A stretch of DNA of 64,000 bases from contig CALEJB010000009.1 of the NCBI GenBank assembly GCA_937898675.1, positions 32,229 to 96,228 on the forward strand, written 5' to 3'. The position numbers and the translations under genes are program-made. The notes under the pieces were generated by a model that did not search any database, was not told the origin of the DNA, and saw only the letters and a list, made by a program, of their open reading frames with translations. Shown piece by piece: positions 42,788 to 52,302 of the stretch; within the stretch, counting starts at the first letter, position 1, and each line of letters begins with the position of its first letter. The DNA is from an uncultured Prevotellaceae bacterium (GTDB lineage: Bacteria > Bacteroidota > Bacteroidia > Bacteroidales > Muribaculaceae).

Positions 42788-44254
42788 ATGACCCCCTGGA
42801 TAGTACTTGCCACCATCGTTGGCTACTTCATCTTGTTATTTATCATCTCGTGGGCGGCGTCGCGCAAGAGCGACACGGCCACCGCGTTGAGCGGCGGCAG
42901 GCAGGCGCCCTGGTTCATCGTCGCCATCGCCATGCTGGGCGCGCCCATCTCGGGCGTGACCTTCATCTCGGTGCCCGGCTATGTCGTCGGTTCGAAGTAC
43001 AGTTACCTGCAGATGGTGCTGGGCTTTGCCGTGGGCTACTTTGTCATCGCCTATGTGCTGCTGCCGCTGTTCTACAAGCGCAATCTGGTGTCCATCTACG
43101 GCTACCTGGAGCAGCGCTTTGGCGGCAGTACCCACCAGAGCGGCGCGTGGTTCTTCTTCATCAGCAAGATGCTGGGTGCCGCGGTGCGCTTCTTTGTGGT
43201 GTGCGTCACGCTGCAACTGCTGGTGTTCGACCCGCTGCACATCCCGTTTGTCATCAACGTCATTGTCACCATCGCGCTCATCTTCCTGTACACCCTGCAG
43301 GGCGGCGTGAAGACGGTTATCTGGACCGACACGTTGAAGAGTTTTTGCCTCATCCTGTCGGTGGTGCTGTGCATCGTGTTCATCGCCAAGTCGCTGGGCC
43401 ACAATGTTGTGGACATGGTCAAGGCCGTTGCCGCCGCCGACACGTCGCGCATCTTCTTCTTTGACAATCCCAAGGAGGGGACCTACTTTTGGAAACAGTT
43501 CATCGCCGGCATCTTCATGGTCATCGCCACCACGGGCCTCGACCAGGACCTGATGCAGCGCACGCTCGCCAGCAAGAACGTGGGCGAGTCCCGCAAGGGC
43601 CTCATCGTGAGCGGCATCACCCAGATATTTGTCGTGGGCCTGTTCCTGGTGCTGGGCACCCTGCTGGTGCTCTACACCCGTCAGCAGGGCATCGCCATCC
43701 CCGACAAGACCGACCAGCTGTTCGGGCAGGTGGCCCAGGACAGCGCCATGCCCGTTGTCATGCTCATCCTGTTTGTGCTGGGCCTGATTGCCGCGGGCTA
43801 TTCGGCTGCGGGCTCGGCCCTGACGGCATTGACCACCTCGTTCACCGTCGATATCCTCAAGGTGGACAAGAAGCAGCTTGAGGAGTCCCGGCTGGCGCGC
43901 ACGCGCCGCCTGGTGCACATCGTCATGGCGGTGGTTATGGGCATCGTCATCGTGGTGTTCAACGCGCTCAACAACGACAGCGCCATCAAGATGGTTTACA
44001 CGCTGGCCAGCTACACCTACGGCCCCATCCTGGGCCTGTTCGCCTTTGGCATGATGTGCAAGCGGCCCGTGCGCGACCGGCTGGTGCCCATCGTGTGCAT
44101 TGCCGCGCCCGTTATCAGTTTCTTTGTCCAGATGTGGCTCCAGGAGCGTTATGAATACACGCTCGGCTTTGAGCTGTTGTTGCTCAACGCCGCCCTCACC
44201 ATGATAGGCCTGGCGGCGCTCATCAAGCCGGGCAAGCAGCCCGTCGCCGACTGA
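42788..44254 (+). CDS. Sodium:solute symporter family transporter
   Basis: A 488-residue protein with about 13 membrane segments. SSS-family marks include SGGRQAPWFIVAIAMLGAPISGVTF, YLEQRFGG, GGVKTVIWTDTLK, TTGLDQDLMQRTLASKN and AAGYSAAGSALTALTTSF. The substrate is not evident from sequence; sitting behind a muramidase suggests MurNAc or another amino-sugar (inference). One base separates its stop from the WYL gene. Confidence 0.9.
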   Translation: MTPWIVLATIVGYFILLFIISWAASRKSDTATALSGGRQAPWFIVAIAMLGAPISGVTFISVPGYVVGSKYSYLQMVLGFAVGYFVIAYVLLPLFYKRNLVSIYGYLEQRFGGSTHQSGAWFFFISKMLGAAVRFFVVCVTLQLLVFDPLHIPFVINVIVTIALIFLYTLQGGVKTVIWTDTLKSFCLILSVVLCIVFIAKSLGHNVVDMVKAVAAADTSRIFFFDNPKEGTYFWKQFIAGIFMVIATTGLDQDLMQRTLASKNVGESRKGLIVSGITQIFVVGLFLVLGTLLVLYTRQQGIAIPDKTDQLFGQVAQDSAMPVVMLILFVLGLIAAGYSAAGSALTALTTSFTVDILKVDKKQLEESRLARTRRLVHIVMAVVMGIVIVVFNALNNDSAIKMVYTLASYTYGPILGLFAFGMMCKRPVRDRLVPIVCIAAPVISFFVQMWLQERYEYTLGFELLLLNAALTMIGLAALIKPGKQPVAD

Positions 44255-44255
44255 C

Positions 44256-45155
44256 ATGGCACGCAATCTGATTAACCGCTATGTGTGGCTGGTGGACACC
44301 ATCAGCCGCTATGGCCGCATCACGCTCAAGGACCTGAGCAGCGCCTGGCTTGCCAGCCCCATCAGCGAGGGCACGCCGCTGGCGCGCCGCACGTTTTTCC
44401 ACTACCGCGACGGCGTGGAGGAGATGTTTAACATCAACATCAAGTGCGACAAATCGACCTTTGAGTACTATATCGACGACAGCGTCGGCGAGAACAACCA
44501 GCTGATGCAGTCGTGGCTGCTGGACGCGGCCTCGGTGAGCGGCATGCTCACGGGCGCCCACGACATCAGCCACCGCATCCTGCTCGAGAACGTGCCCTCG
44601 GCGCGCAAGCACCTGCCCATCGTGATTGACGCCCTCAAGCAGGACCGCCGCATCAGTTTCTCCTACAAGGGCTACACCCGCGCGCTGCCCACCGACGGCA
44701 TCGTCCTTGAGCCTTACTTTGTCAAGATTTTCAAGCAGCTGTGGTATGTCATCGGGCTGAATGTCAAGGATAAGGCCATCAAGACATACTCGCTGGACCG
44801 CATGACCGGCCTGCATATGCTTCAGGACACCTTTGTGATGCCCGAGGGCTTTAGCCCGGCAGATTTCTTCAAGGACTGCTTTGGCATCACAATCAACCGC
44901 AACAGCGCCAAGCGCATCGTGCTGCGCGTCGAGCCGATGCAGGCCAAATACTTCCGCGCCCTGCCGCTGCACCCGTCGCAAAGCGAGGAAATCCACGACA
45001 ACTATTCCATTTTCACCTACCAGATGCGCATCACCTACGACCTGCAGGAGGAATTGCTCTCGCACGGCTCCAACATTGAGGTGTTAGAGCCGGTGGAACT
45101 CAAGATGCTCATCAGCAACGAGCTGAAAAAGGCGCTCCAGAACTACGAACATTAA
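44256..45155 (+). CDS. WYL-domain transcriptional regulator
   Basis: A 299-residue protein with an N-terminal winged-helix region (about 1-70, RYVWLVDTISRYGRITLKDL) and a WYL ligand-sensing domain (about 135-205: FSYKGYTRALPTDGIVLEPY, then KQLWYVIGLN, then IKTYSLDRM), followed by a C-terminal extension domain. WYL regulators sense nucleic acids or small ligands. Its tight place between a transporter and hydrolase genes suggests it controls this operon. A 22-base gap follows. Confidence 0.88.
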   Translation: MARNLINRYVWLVDTISRYGRITLKDLSSAWLASPISEGTPLARRTFFHYRDGVEEMFNINIKCDKSTFEYYIDDSVGENNQLMQSWLLDAASVSGMLTGAHDISHRILLENVPSARKHLPIVIDALKQDRRISFSYKGYTRALPTDGIVLEPYFVKIFKQLWYVIGLNVKDKAIKTYSLDRMTGLHMLQDTFVMPEGFSPADFFKDCFGITINRNSAKRIVLRVEPMQAKYFRALPLHPSQSEEIHDNYSIFTYQMRITYDLQEELLSHGSNIEVLEPVELKMLISNELKKALQNYEH

Positions 45156-45177
45156 CCCGCAAACAATAGCAACAACA

Positions 45178-46683
45178 ATGAAACGCCAACTCCTATTTCT
45201 CGTCACTGCGATAGCGCTGACATTGCTGTCGGCGGCACAATCCACCAGCCTGCCGCGCAGCACCCCCGCCGCCGAGGGCATCAGCACCCAGGCCGTCATC
45301 AACATGATGGACACCCTCATGGCCATCCCCAACTGCGACATCCACCACGTGATGGTGCTGCGCCACGGCAAGGTGGTCGCCGAGCTGCACCCCGCGCCGT
45401 TTCGCGCCGTTGACAGCCACACGCTCTACTCGGCCAGCAAAACCTTTACCTCGCTGGCGGTGGGCATGGCCATCGACGAGAACCGCCTGCGCCTCACCGA
45501 CCGCGTGGCGTCGTTCTTCCCCGACAAGATGCCCGACAGCATCGCCGCCGACCTGGCCTCGGTCACCGTGCGCGACCTGCTGATGATGGCTGCCGGCATC
45601 AAGCCCGACTGGCCCTTGCGCGACAACAGCGAGGACTGGGTGAGGGACTGGCTCTCGCAGCGCTGCAACGCCCAGCCCGGCACGCTGTTCCAGTATGACT
45701 CGATGTGCACCTTCATGCTCGCCGCCATCGTGCAGCGCGTCACGGGGCGCAACATGAAGGACTACCTCAACGACAAGCTGCTGTTTCCCATGGGCGTGAC
45801 CGACGCCGAGTGGGAGATGAGCCCCGACGGCATCGCCACAGGCGGATGGGGTCTGCGCGTCACCAGCGAGGTGATGGCCAAGCTGGGCGTGCTGCTGTGC
45901 AACAAGGGCAACTGGAACGGCCGGCAACTCGTCAGCGCCGGCTATGTGGAGCAGGCTTGCTCCGGCCTGATTGCCTGCGGCGACCACTCCAAGCCCAAGG
46001 GCGACGGCAACAGCGGCTACGGCTACCAGGTGTGGCAGTGCAAGCGGCCGGGCGCATTCCGTGCCGACGGCGCTTTTGGCCAGTACTCGGTGGCCATCCC
46101 CGACAAGGACATGGTGGTGGTCATCATGGGCATGGTGCTCTATGGCCACTCCGAGCTTGCCGCCATCTGGGACATCCTGCTCCCCGGCGTGCAGGACGCC
46201 CCGCTCAAGCCCGAGCCCAAGTTGCAGAACAAACTCGACAAACTGCTGGCCACCGCCACGCTGCCGCTGCCGCAGGGCAAGTCCGGCGGCAAGCGCCTGC
46301 CTGGCGGGCAGCTTCAACTGCAGCCCAACAAATATGGTCTGCAATGGATTTCACTAAGTGCCGACGGGCTGCGCTTTGGCCGTGCCGACGGCACCCAGGA
46401 ACATTATGCCATGGGCTGCAAGCAATGGCACTACAGTCCCGTGAACGGTTTCCCGCCTTACTCCATCACGGCCATGAACCGCATGCAGGACCTCACGCAC
46501 AACTTCACGGCGGCGACGGCCTACGCATGGACCTCGCCCACGACGCTCGAGGTCAAGGTGCACTATGTGAACTGGATTAGCGGCACGACCTTCAAGTTTG
46601 ACTTTGGCAAGAACACGGTCACCGTGTGCGACAATTTCCCGACCTCCAAGCCCGAAACCATTTCATTCCAAATCGTCAAGTAA
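45178..46683 (+). CDS. Serine hydrolase, beta-lactamase (class C-like) fold, copy 1
   Basis: A 501-residue exported protein (signal peptide about 1-20) with a penicillin-recognising serine hydrolase domain. The SxxK motif is SASK with serine 85, the second motif is YDS at 173-175 in place of the usual YxN, and a C-terminal extra domain of about 120 residues follows. Family members are esterases, D-amino-acid peptidases or beta-lactamases; this substrate is unknown, and cell-wall muropeptides are plausible from the context. Its stop is directly followed by the ATG of a paralogue. Confidence 0.88.
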   Translation: MKRQLLFLVTAIALTLLSAAQSTSLPRSTPAAEGISTQAVINMMDTLMAIPNCDIHHVMVLRHGKVVAELHPAPFRAVDSHTLYSASKTFTSLAVGMAIDENRLRLTDRVASFFPDKMPDSIAADLASVTVRDLLMMAAGIKPDWPLRDNSEDWVRDWLSQRCNAQPGTLFQYDSMCTFMLAAIVQRVTGRNMKDYLNDKLLFPMGVTDAEWEMSPDGIATGGWGLRVTSEVMAKLGVLLCNKGNWNGRQLVSAGYVEQACSGLIACGDHSKPKGDGNSGYGYQVWQCKRPGAFRADGAFGQYSVAIPDKDMVVVIMGMVLYGHSELAAIWDILLPGVQDAPLKPEPKLQNKLDKLLATATLPLPQGKSGGKRLPGGQLQLQPNKYGLQWISLSADGLRFGRADGTQEHYAMGCKQWHYSPVNGFPPYSITAMNRMQDLTHNFTAATAYAWTSPTTLEVKVHYVNWISGTTFKFDFGKNTVTVCDNFPTSKPETISFQIVK

Positions 46684-48270
46684 ATGCGCAAGGCTTACTG
46701 TCTGCTGATGTTGCTGTGCGCCTGCCTCGCCGCCGCGGGGCAGACGGGCGAGCTGCCGCGCTCCACCCCCGAGGCCCAGGGCATCTCCACGGGCCTGCTC
46801 AACAGTTTCTACCGCCACCTGGCGGCCAAGCCCGGCGTGGATGTGCATCACATCATGATTCTGCGCCACGACTCGGTCATCAGCGAACAGCATGTGGCGC
46901 CCTACGGCGCCGACGACATGCACAACATCTTCAGCGCCAGCAAGACGGTGACGGCGCTTGCCATCGGGCTCGCCGTTGACGACGGGCTGCTCGAGGTGGA
47001 CGACAAGGTGTCGAAATACCTGCGCGACAAGATGCCCGCCACGCTCTCGCCCGGGCTGGACAGCCTCACCATTCGCGACATGCTCATCATGGCGGCGGGA
47101 CGCAAAGTCGAGGTCAAACTGTTTGAGGACGAGGGCACCGGCGACTGGCTCACGGCGTGGTTTGCGGGCGATTTCAGCAATGTGGGCCGGCAGTTTGCCT
47201 ACGACTCCATGATCACCCACGCCCTGGCGATGATTATCCGCCGCGTGACGGGGCGCACGATGCTCGACTACCTGCGCGAGCGCATCTTCACGCCCCTGCA
47301 CATCACCCGCGCCGACTGGGAAATCGGGCCCGACAGCGTGGAGATTGGCGGCTGGGGACTGCGCCTGCAGGCCGAGAGCGAGGCCAAACTGGGCCTGCTG
47401 CTGCTGCACGGCGGCAACTGGCACGGCCGGCAACTCGTCAGCCGGCAGTGGGTGCACGACATGACGCAGCGCATCATCAGCACCGACCTGCGCAATGCGC
47501 CCCAACTGTCGGCGGGCCAGAAATTCATGCGCTGGATGCGCGGCGTGTGGCATGCCATCCGCTCGTGGTTCACGGGCTACAACATCGATGACTACTTCCT
47601 GGGCTACGGCTACCATACCAAGGCGGTGCTCTACCCGCGCGCCGAGGTGTTCTTTGCCGCAGGCTATGGCGGCCAGTTGATTTATGTTTACCCCGCGGCC
47701 GACATGGTCATCGTCATCAACGGCAGGGCGGGCAACTATGGCGACGAACTGAACACCATCTACAACTACCTGATTGAGCCCATGCTGGACGCAAGAGACC
47801 TCAATGAGGGGCCCACGGCATTGACGATTGACCTGCCCCGGGGACAAGCCTCCAGCCCGGTTGAGCAACGCTTGCTGGGTGGCCGCATCGACCTGGAAGA
47901 CAACATCTTGGGCATCAAGAGCATTGAGGTGCGGCGCGACGGCAACGACCGCATTTTCACCATGACCGACAAGCGCGGCCCGCTGGTTGCCCGCGCGGCG
48001 TGCGGCCGGTGGAAAACCGCCACCGGCGACCACCGTCCCGTCTATGGCGTGGAGTGCGTGTGGCAACTGGTGGGCACCGGGCGGCCGTTCACCAGTGCGG
48101 CGGCCTATGCCTGGACCGACGAGCGCACGCTGGCCATGCGTCTCGAGTGGGTGGACGGCGGCGAGTGCCGCGAGCTGGAGATGGCCTTCGACGGCGACAA
48201 CGTGACGGTGCACGCCGTCGATGACAACGACCCCGACTGGACATGCACCATCAACGGCAAACTGCATTGA
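46684..48270 (+). CDS. Serine hydrolase, beta-lactamase (class C-like) fold, copy 2
   Basis: A 528-residue exported paralogue of the preceding gene: signal peptide (about 1-19), LPRSTPEAQGIST like LPRSTPAAEGIST in copy 1, SASK with serine 84, YDS at 173-175, RQLVSRQWVHDMTQ and a matching C-terminal domain (SAAAYAWTDERTLAM versus TAATAYAWTSPTTLE). An inserted stretch about residue 270-300 (MRWMRGVWHAIRSWFTGYN) is unique to this copy. No base separates it from copy 1, so they arose by tandem duplication and are likely translated together. Confidence 0.88.
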   Translation: MRKAYCLLMLLCACLAAAGQTGELPRSTPEAQGISTGLLNSFYRHLAAKPGVDVHHIMILRHDSVISEQHVAPYGADDMHNIFSASKTVTALAIGLAVDDGLLEVDDKVSKYLRDKMPATLSPGLDSLTIRDMLIMAAGRKVEVKLFEDEGTGDWLTAWFAGDFSNVGRQFAYDSMITHALAMIIRRVTGRTMLDYLRERIFTPLHITRADWEIGPDSVEIGGWGLRLQAESEAKLGLLLLHGGNWHGRQLVSRQWVHDMTQRIISTDLRNAPQLSAGQKFMRWMRGVWHAIRSWFTGYNIDDYFLGYGYHTKAVLYPRAEVFFAAGYGGQLIYVYPAADMVIVINGRAGNYGDELNTIYNYLIEPMLDARDLNEGPTALTIDLPRGQASSPVEQRLLGGRIDLEDNILGIKSIEVRRDGNDRIFTMTDKRGPLVARAACGRWKTATGDHRPVYGVECVWQLVGTGRPFTSAAAYAWTDERTLAMRLEWVDGGECRELEMAFDGDNVTVHAVDDNDPDWTCTINGKLH

Positions 48271-48274
48271 CGCC

Positions 48275-49189
48275 ATGCGCGACATCACCGACATCAGCGA
48301 CCTCAAGAAGCGTTTTGTGGGCCACCTCAGGCTCGAGAAAGGCATGAGCGCCAACACCGCCCAGGCCTACAGCGACGACGTGGACAAACTCGTCAGGCAC
48401 CTGGCCGACGCGGGCGTCGCCGTCGAGCACGCCACGACCGACGACCTGGAACGCTTCGTCTGCGCCCTGCAGGACGTGGGCATCCAGCCCCGCTCCCAGG
48501 CGCGCATCATCAGCGGCGTGAAGAGCTTCTACAAATTCCTGCGCATGGAGCGCATCATGGACAGCGACCCCACCCGGCTGCTGCTCACGCCCCGCATCGG
48601 GCGCCACCTGCCCGAGGTGCTCTCGGTCGCCGAGATTGACGCGATGATTGCCTGCATCGACATGTCCAAGCCCGAGGGCCAGCGCAACCGCGCCATCATC
48701 GAGACGCTCTACGGCTGCGGCCTGCGCGTGAGCGAACTCGTGTCGCTGCAACTGTCACAAGTCTTTGCCGACGAGCGCTATATCATCGTCCACGGCAAGG
48801 GCAACAAGCAGCGCCTCGTCCCCATCTCGCCCGTGGCGCTGGAGCACATCGCCCTGTATATGGAGCAGACGCGCTCGCGCCAGACCGTCCAGCGCGGCAG
48901 CGAGGACATCGTGTTCCTGAACCGCCGCGGGGCCATGCTCACGCGGCAGATGATTTTTCACATTGTCAAGCAACTGTGCGAACTGGCGGGCATCCGCAAG
49001 GTCATCAGCCCCCACACCCTGCGCCACAGCTTTGCCACCCACCTGCTCGAGGGCGGCGCCAACCTGCGCGCCATCCAGCAGATGCTCGGCCACGAGAGCA
49101 TCACCACCACCGAGGTCTATGTCCACATCGACCGCTCCCGCCTGCGCGACGAAATCCTCACCCACCATCCCCGCAACCACCCCCGCTGA
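48275..49189 (+). CDS. xerD: Tyrosine recombinase XerD
   Basis: Resolves chromosome dimers at dif with XerC. The 304 residues include the N-terminal SAM-like core-binding domain and a catalytic domain with arginine 151 (GCGLRVSEL), histidine 247 and arginine 250 (HTLRHSFATHLLEGG), histidine 273 (MLGHESI) and the nucleophile tyrosine 282 (TTEVYVHID). Length and the ending fit XerD rather than a phage integrase. The ATG at 48275 is 4 bases after the hydrolase stop; an earlier frame start overlaps that gene. Confidence 0.92.
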   Translation: MRDITDISDLKKRFVGHLRLEKGMSANTAQAYSDDVDKLVRHLADAGVAVEHATTDDLERFVCALQDVGIQPRSQARIISGVKSFYKFLRMERIMDSDPTRLLLTPRIGRHLPEVLSVAEIDAMIACIDMSKPEGQRNRAIIETLYGCGLRVSELVSLQLSQVFADERYIIVHGKGNKQRLVPISPVALEHIALYMEQTRSRQTVQRGSEDIVFLNRRGAMLTRQMIFHIVKQLCELAGIRKVISPHTLRHSFATHLLEGGANLRAIQQMLGHESITTTEVYVHIDRSRLRDEILTHHPRNHPR

Positions 49190-49198
49190 ATGCAATAT

Positions 49199-49390
49199 CA
49201 CCGTCGCACTCAAGGGCAAGGCCGCAGGCCCCGGACAGCAGTCGCTCTCACTGGTGCAGGCTGAAAGTCAGCAATTTACACCGCCCGCCACCAAAGCCCC
49301 CCCCAAGAGCCGCGGGGATTTCTCTGGCAGCGCAAGATGGCTGGCATTGCTTAGCGCCTTAGCGTGAGAAAAAAAACGTAGCGTGAGAAG
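49199..49390. repeat. Intergenic repeats, families 1 (copy C) and 2 (copy 3) side by side
   Basis: Bases 49210-49280 hold family 1 modules: tcaagggcaaggccg as at 33754-33768, gccccggacag and a variant of ctgaaagtccgcgattt. Bases 49349-49390 hold two family 2 cores, gcttagcgccttagcgtgag and gtagcgtgag. The rest of the 363-base gap before thrS is AT-rich and contains the thrS promoter only. Confidence 0.6.
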
Positions 49391-49459
49391 AACAGCCCTG
49401 AGGGCTGGTGGGGTTCTTATTTTTTACGAGAATTTGTTTTATTTTAATGCGGATTTCGC

Positions 49460-49490
49460 TTTGTGGTGTGGCAAAGATGCAGTACCTTTG
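49460..49490 (+). promoter_or_regulatory. Promoter of thrS-infC-rpmI-rplT
   Basis: TTTG at 49460-49463, a 19-base spacer and TACCTTTG at 49483-49490. The -7 box lies inside an inverted repeat (gatgca at 49476-49481 and tgcatc at 49489-49494) that may be an operator or chance. Confidence 0.65.
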
Positions 49491-49552
49491 CATCTTGAAT
49501 TGTTGTGCTGTTGTAGGGCACGACACAAATCACTAATTATCAAAAAGTTATT

Positions 49553-51487
49553 ATGGTTAACATCAAGTTTCCTGATGGCAATGTAAGAGAATATGAGAGC
49601 GGTGTTACGCCTCTCGACATTGCCAAAAGCATTAGCGAAGGCTTTGCGCGCAACGTGCTGGCCGCATCAATCAACGACGAGGAATGGGATATCTCACGCC
49701 CCATTTGTATGGATGGCGATATCAAGTTCTTCAAGTGGGAGGACGCCGAGGGCAAGCACGCCTTTTGGCACACGTCGGCCCACTTGCTCGCCGAGGCATT
49801 GCAAGAATTGTACAAGGGCATCCAGTTTGGCATTGGCCCGGCCATCGAGAACGGTTTTTACTACGACATCGACCCGGGTGAGAACCAGTTGACCGACGCC
49901 GACTTTGCCAAGATAGAGCAGAAGATGCTGGAGCTCGCCAAGAAGGATGAGGCGGTCGTGCGCCGCGACATCAGCAAGGACGGCGCGCTGCAGTTCTTTG
50001 GCGACAACGGCCAGCACTACAAGTGCGAGCTCATCAACGACCTTGAGGATGGCCACATCACCACATACACCCAGGGCAGCTTTACCGACCTGTGCCGCGG
50101 CCCGCACATCCCCTCTACCGGCGCCATCAAGGCCGTGAAGGTGATGTCGCTCGCCGGTGCCTACTGGCGCGGCGACGAGACGCGTCCGCAGCTGGTGCGC
50201 GTGTATGGCATCTCCTTCCCCAAGAAGAAGATGCTCGACGAGTACCTGGTGCTGCTGGAGGAGGCCAAGAAGCGCGACCACCGCAAGATCGGCAAGGAGA
50301 TGGAACTGTTTGCCTTCTCGCAGAATGTGGGCCAGGGCCTGCCGCTGTGGCTGCCCAAGGGCGCCGCGCTGCGCAACCGCCTGCAGGACATGCTGGCCAA
50401 GATTCAGAAGCGTTACGGCTACCAGCAGGTCATCACGCCGCACATCGGCAACAAGATGCTGTATGTGACCAGCGGCCACTATGCCAAGTACGGCAAGGAC
50501 TCGTTCCGTCCCATCACCACTCCCGAGGAGGGCGAGGAGTACATGCTCAAGCCCATGAACTGCCCCCACCACTGCGAGATTTACAAGACGGCACCCCGCA
50601 GCTACCGCGACCTGCCCATCCGCTATGCCGAGTTCGGTACCGTTTACCGCTATGAGCAGAGCGGCGAGCTGCATGGCCTGACGCGCGTGCGCAGCTTTAC
50701 TCAGGACGACGCCCACCTGTTCTGCACCCCCGACCAGCTCAAGCAGGAGTTCCTGGGTGTGATGGATATCATCTCGTTCATCTTCAAGGTGTTCGGCTTC
50801 AACTACGAGGCACAGATCTCGCTGCGCGACCCCAACAACAAGCAGAAGTACGTCGGCAGCGACGAGGTGTGGGAAAAGGCCGAGCGCGCCATTGTCGAGG
50901 CATGTGAGGAAAAGGGCCTGGTGGCCAAGCAGGTGACCGGCGAGGCCGCCTTCTACGGTCCCAAGCTCGACTTCATGGTCAAGGACGCCCTGGGCCGCCG
51001 CTGGCAGCTGGGCACCATCCAGGTGGACTACAACCTGCCCGAGCGCTTCCAGCTCGAGTACACCGGCGCCGACAACCAGAAGCACCGTCCCGTGATGATT
51101 CACCGCGCCCCCTTCGGGTCGCTCGAGCGCTTTGTGGCCGTGCTGCTGGAGCACACCGCCGGCAAGCTGCCGCTGTGGCTCGTGCCCGACCAGTGCGTGG
51201 TGCTGCCCATCAGCGAGAAGTACAACGACTATGCGCACCACGTTGCCGATGAGCTGAATAGGCTCGACGTGCGCGCCATCGTCGATGACCGCAACGAGAA
51301 AATCGGCCGCAAGATTCGCGACAACGAGCTCAAGCGCATCCCCTATCTGCTCATCGTCGGTGAAAAAGAGGCAGGAAGTGAGGAAGTTTCGATAAGAAAA
51401 CAGGGCGAAGGTGACCAGGGTTCGAAAAAAATTACTACCTTTGCAGCCGATATTAACCGTGAAGTGGCCGAGATGACCAACTTTTAA
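49553..51487 (+). CDS. thrS: Threonyl-tRNA synthetase
   Basis: Charges tRNA-Thr. The 644-residue enzyme has a TGS domain (VNIKFPDGNVREYESGVTPL), the editing domain with HTSAHLLAEALQELY, the class II core (YMLKPMNCPHHCEIY; RYEQSGELHGLTRVRSFTQ in motif 2; RPVMIHRAPFGSLERFVAVL in motif 3) and the C-terminal anticodon domain (DDRNEKIGRKIRDNELKRIP). It leads the conserved thrS-infC-rpmI-rplT order, with 75 bases before infC. Confidence 0.97.
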   Translation: MVNIKFPDGNVREYESGVTPLDIAKSISEGFARNVLAASINDEEWDISRPICMDGDIKFFKWEDAEGKHAFWHTSAHLLAEALQELYKGIQFGIGPAIENGFYYDIDPGENQLTDADFAKIEQKMLELAKKDEAVVRRDISKDGALQFFGDNGQHYKCELINDLEDGHITTYTQGSFTDLCRGPHIPSTGAIKAVKVMSLAGAYWRGDETRPQLVRVYGISFPKKKMLDEYLVLLEEAKKRDHRKIGKEMELFAFSQNVGQGLPLWLPKGAALRNRLQDMLAKIQKRYGYQQVITPHIGNKMLYVTSGHYAKYGKDSFRPITTPEEGEEYMLKPMNCPHHCEIYKTAPRSYRDLPIRYAEFGTVYRYEQSGELHGLTRVRSFTQDDAHLFCTPDQLKQEFLGVMDIISFIFKVFGFNYEAQISLRDPNNKQKYVGSDEVWEKAERAIVEACEEKGLVAKQVTGEAAFYGPKLDFMVKDALGRRWQLGTIQVDYNLPERFQLEYTGADNQKHRPVMIHRAPFGSLERFVAVLLEHTAGKLPLWLVPDQCVVLPISEKYNDYAHHVADELNRLDVRAIVDDRNEKIGRKIRDNELKRIPYLLIVGEKEAGSEEVSIRKQGEGDQGSKKITTFAADINREVAEMTNF

Positions 51488-51562
51488 GCATAGTCCAAGC
51501 GGTGAAAACCGCTCGGATTAGCCTGATTGTCACGATATTATATTAATATTTAAAACTGCTGA

Positions 51563-52219
51563 ATGAACAAAAAACCGCATTGGTCTGGACCCAAGCGTCC
51601 AGCCGGTCCCCGGCCCAAAGGCCGCAATCGTCGTCAAGAAAAGAAAGACGAATTTGAAAAACGAATCAACGACGAGATTACCGCCGACAAGGTGCGTCTC
51701 GTGGGCGATAATGTGGAGCAGGGCATTTATCCTGTGGGACAGGCCCTGCGCATTGCCGAAGACTTGGGACTGGACCTCATCGAAATCGTCGAGCAGGCCG
51801 ACCCGCCCGTTTGCCGAGTGATGGACTACCAAAAGTTCAAGTTCGAGCAGAAGAAGCATGCCAAGGAGATGAAGGCCAAGTCCACCAAGCTCGTGGTGAA
51901 GGAAATCCGTTTCGGACCCCAGACCGACGAGCACGACTACAACTTCAAGCTCAAGCATGCCATCGGCTTCCTCAAGGAGGGCGCCAAGGTGAAGAGTTAC
52001 GTCTTCTTCAGGGGCCGTTCCATCCTGTTCAAGGAGCAGGGCGAGGTGCTGTTGCTCAGGTTTGCCAACGACCTTGAAGAGTATGGCAAGCTGGAGCAGA
52101 TGCCGGTGCTGGAGGGAAAGCGCATGACCATCATGCTCTCGCCCCGCAAGCCCGCCAGCGGCAAGAAGAAGGAAGCCGACGCCGCGCAGCCCAAGGCCGA
52201 CGACGCCGGCAAGGAGTGA
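51563..52219 (+). CDS. infC: Translation initiation factor IF-3
   Basis: Prevents premature 50S joining and checks start codons. The 218-residue protein has the N-domain RINDEITADKVRLVGDN, the linker VMDYQKFKFEQKKHAKEMK and the C-domain KEIRFGPQTDEHDYNFKLKH. It is longer than E. coli IF-3 at both ends: a basic N-terminal extension (about 30 residues) and a charged, low-complexity C-tail. It starts with ATG, not the rare AUU used for autoregulation in E. coli. Confidence 0.97.
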   Translation: MNKKPHWSGPKRPAGPRPKGRNRRQEKKDEFEKRINDEITADKVRLVGDNVEQGIYPVGQALRIAEDLGLDLIEIVEQADPPVCRVMDYQKFKFEQKKHAKEMKAKSTKLVVKEIRFGPQTDEHDYNFKLKHAIGFLKEGAKVKSYVFFRGRSILFKEQGEVLLLRFANDLEEYGKLEQMPVLEGKRMTIMLSPRKPASGKKKEADAAQPKADDAGKE

Positions 52220-52239
52220 GCCGCAAATGTGAGAGAGAA

Positions 52240-52302
52240 GAGCATCAGGCTTGGTAAGTGCCTGGTCTCCATTTATTAATAATTTTTTAAACAAAAAACA
52301 AA
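52240..52302 (+). promoter_or_regulatory. Possible leader structure before rpmI
   Basis: The 83-base infC-rpmI gap contains a short hairpin (caggc at 52246-52250 with gcctg at 52260-52264) followed by AT-rich sequence. L20 represses its own mRNA through leaders here in other bacteria; this one may be related, but the stem is short and the call is weak. Confidence 0.3.

Noticed and set aside
49476..49494. Operator for an autoregulator at the thrS promoter
   Set aside because: The 6-bp inverted repeat overlaps the -7 box, but is short and could arise by chance.
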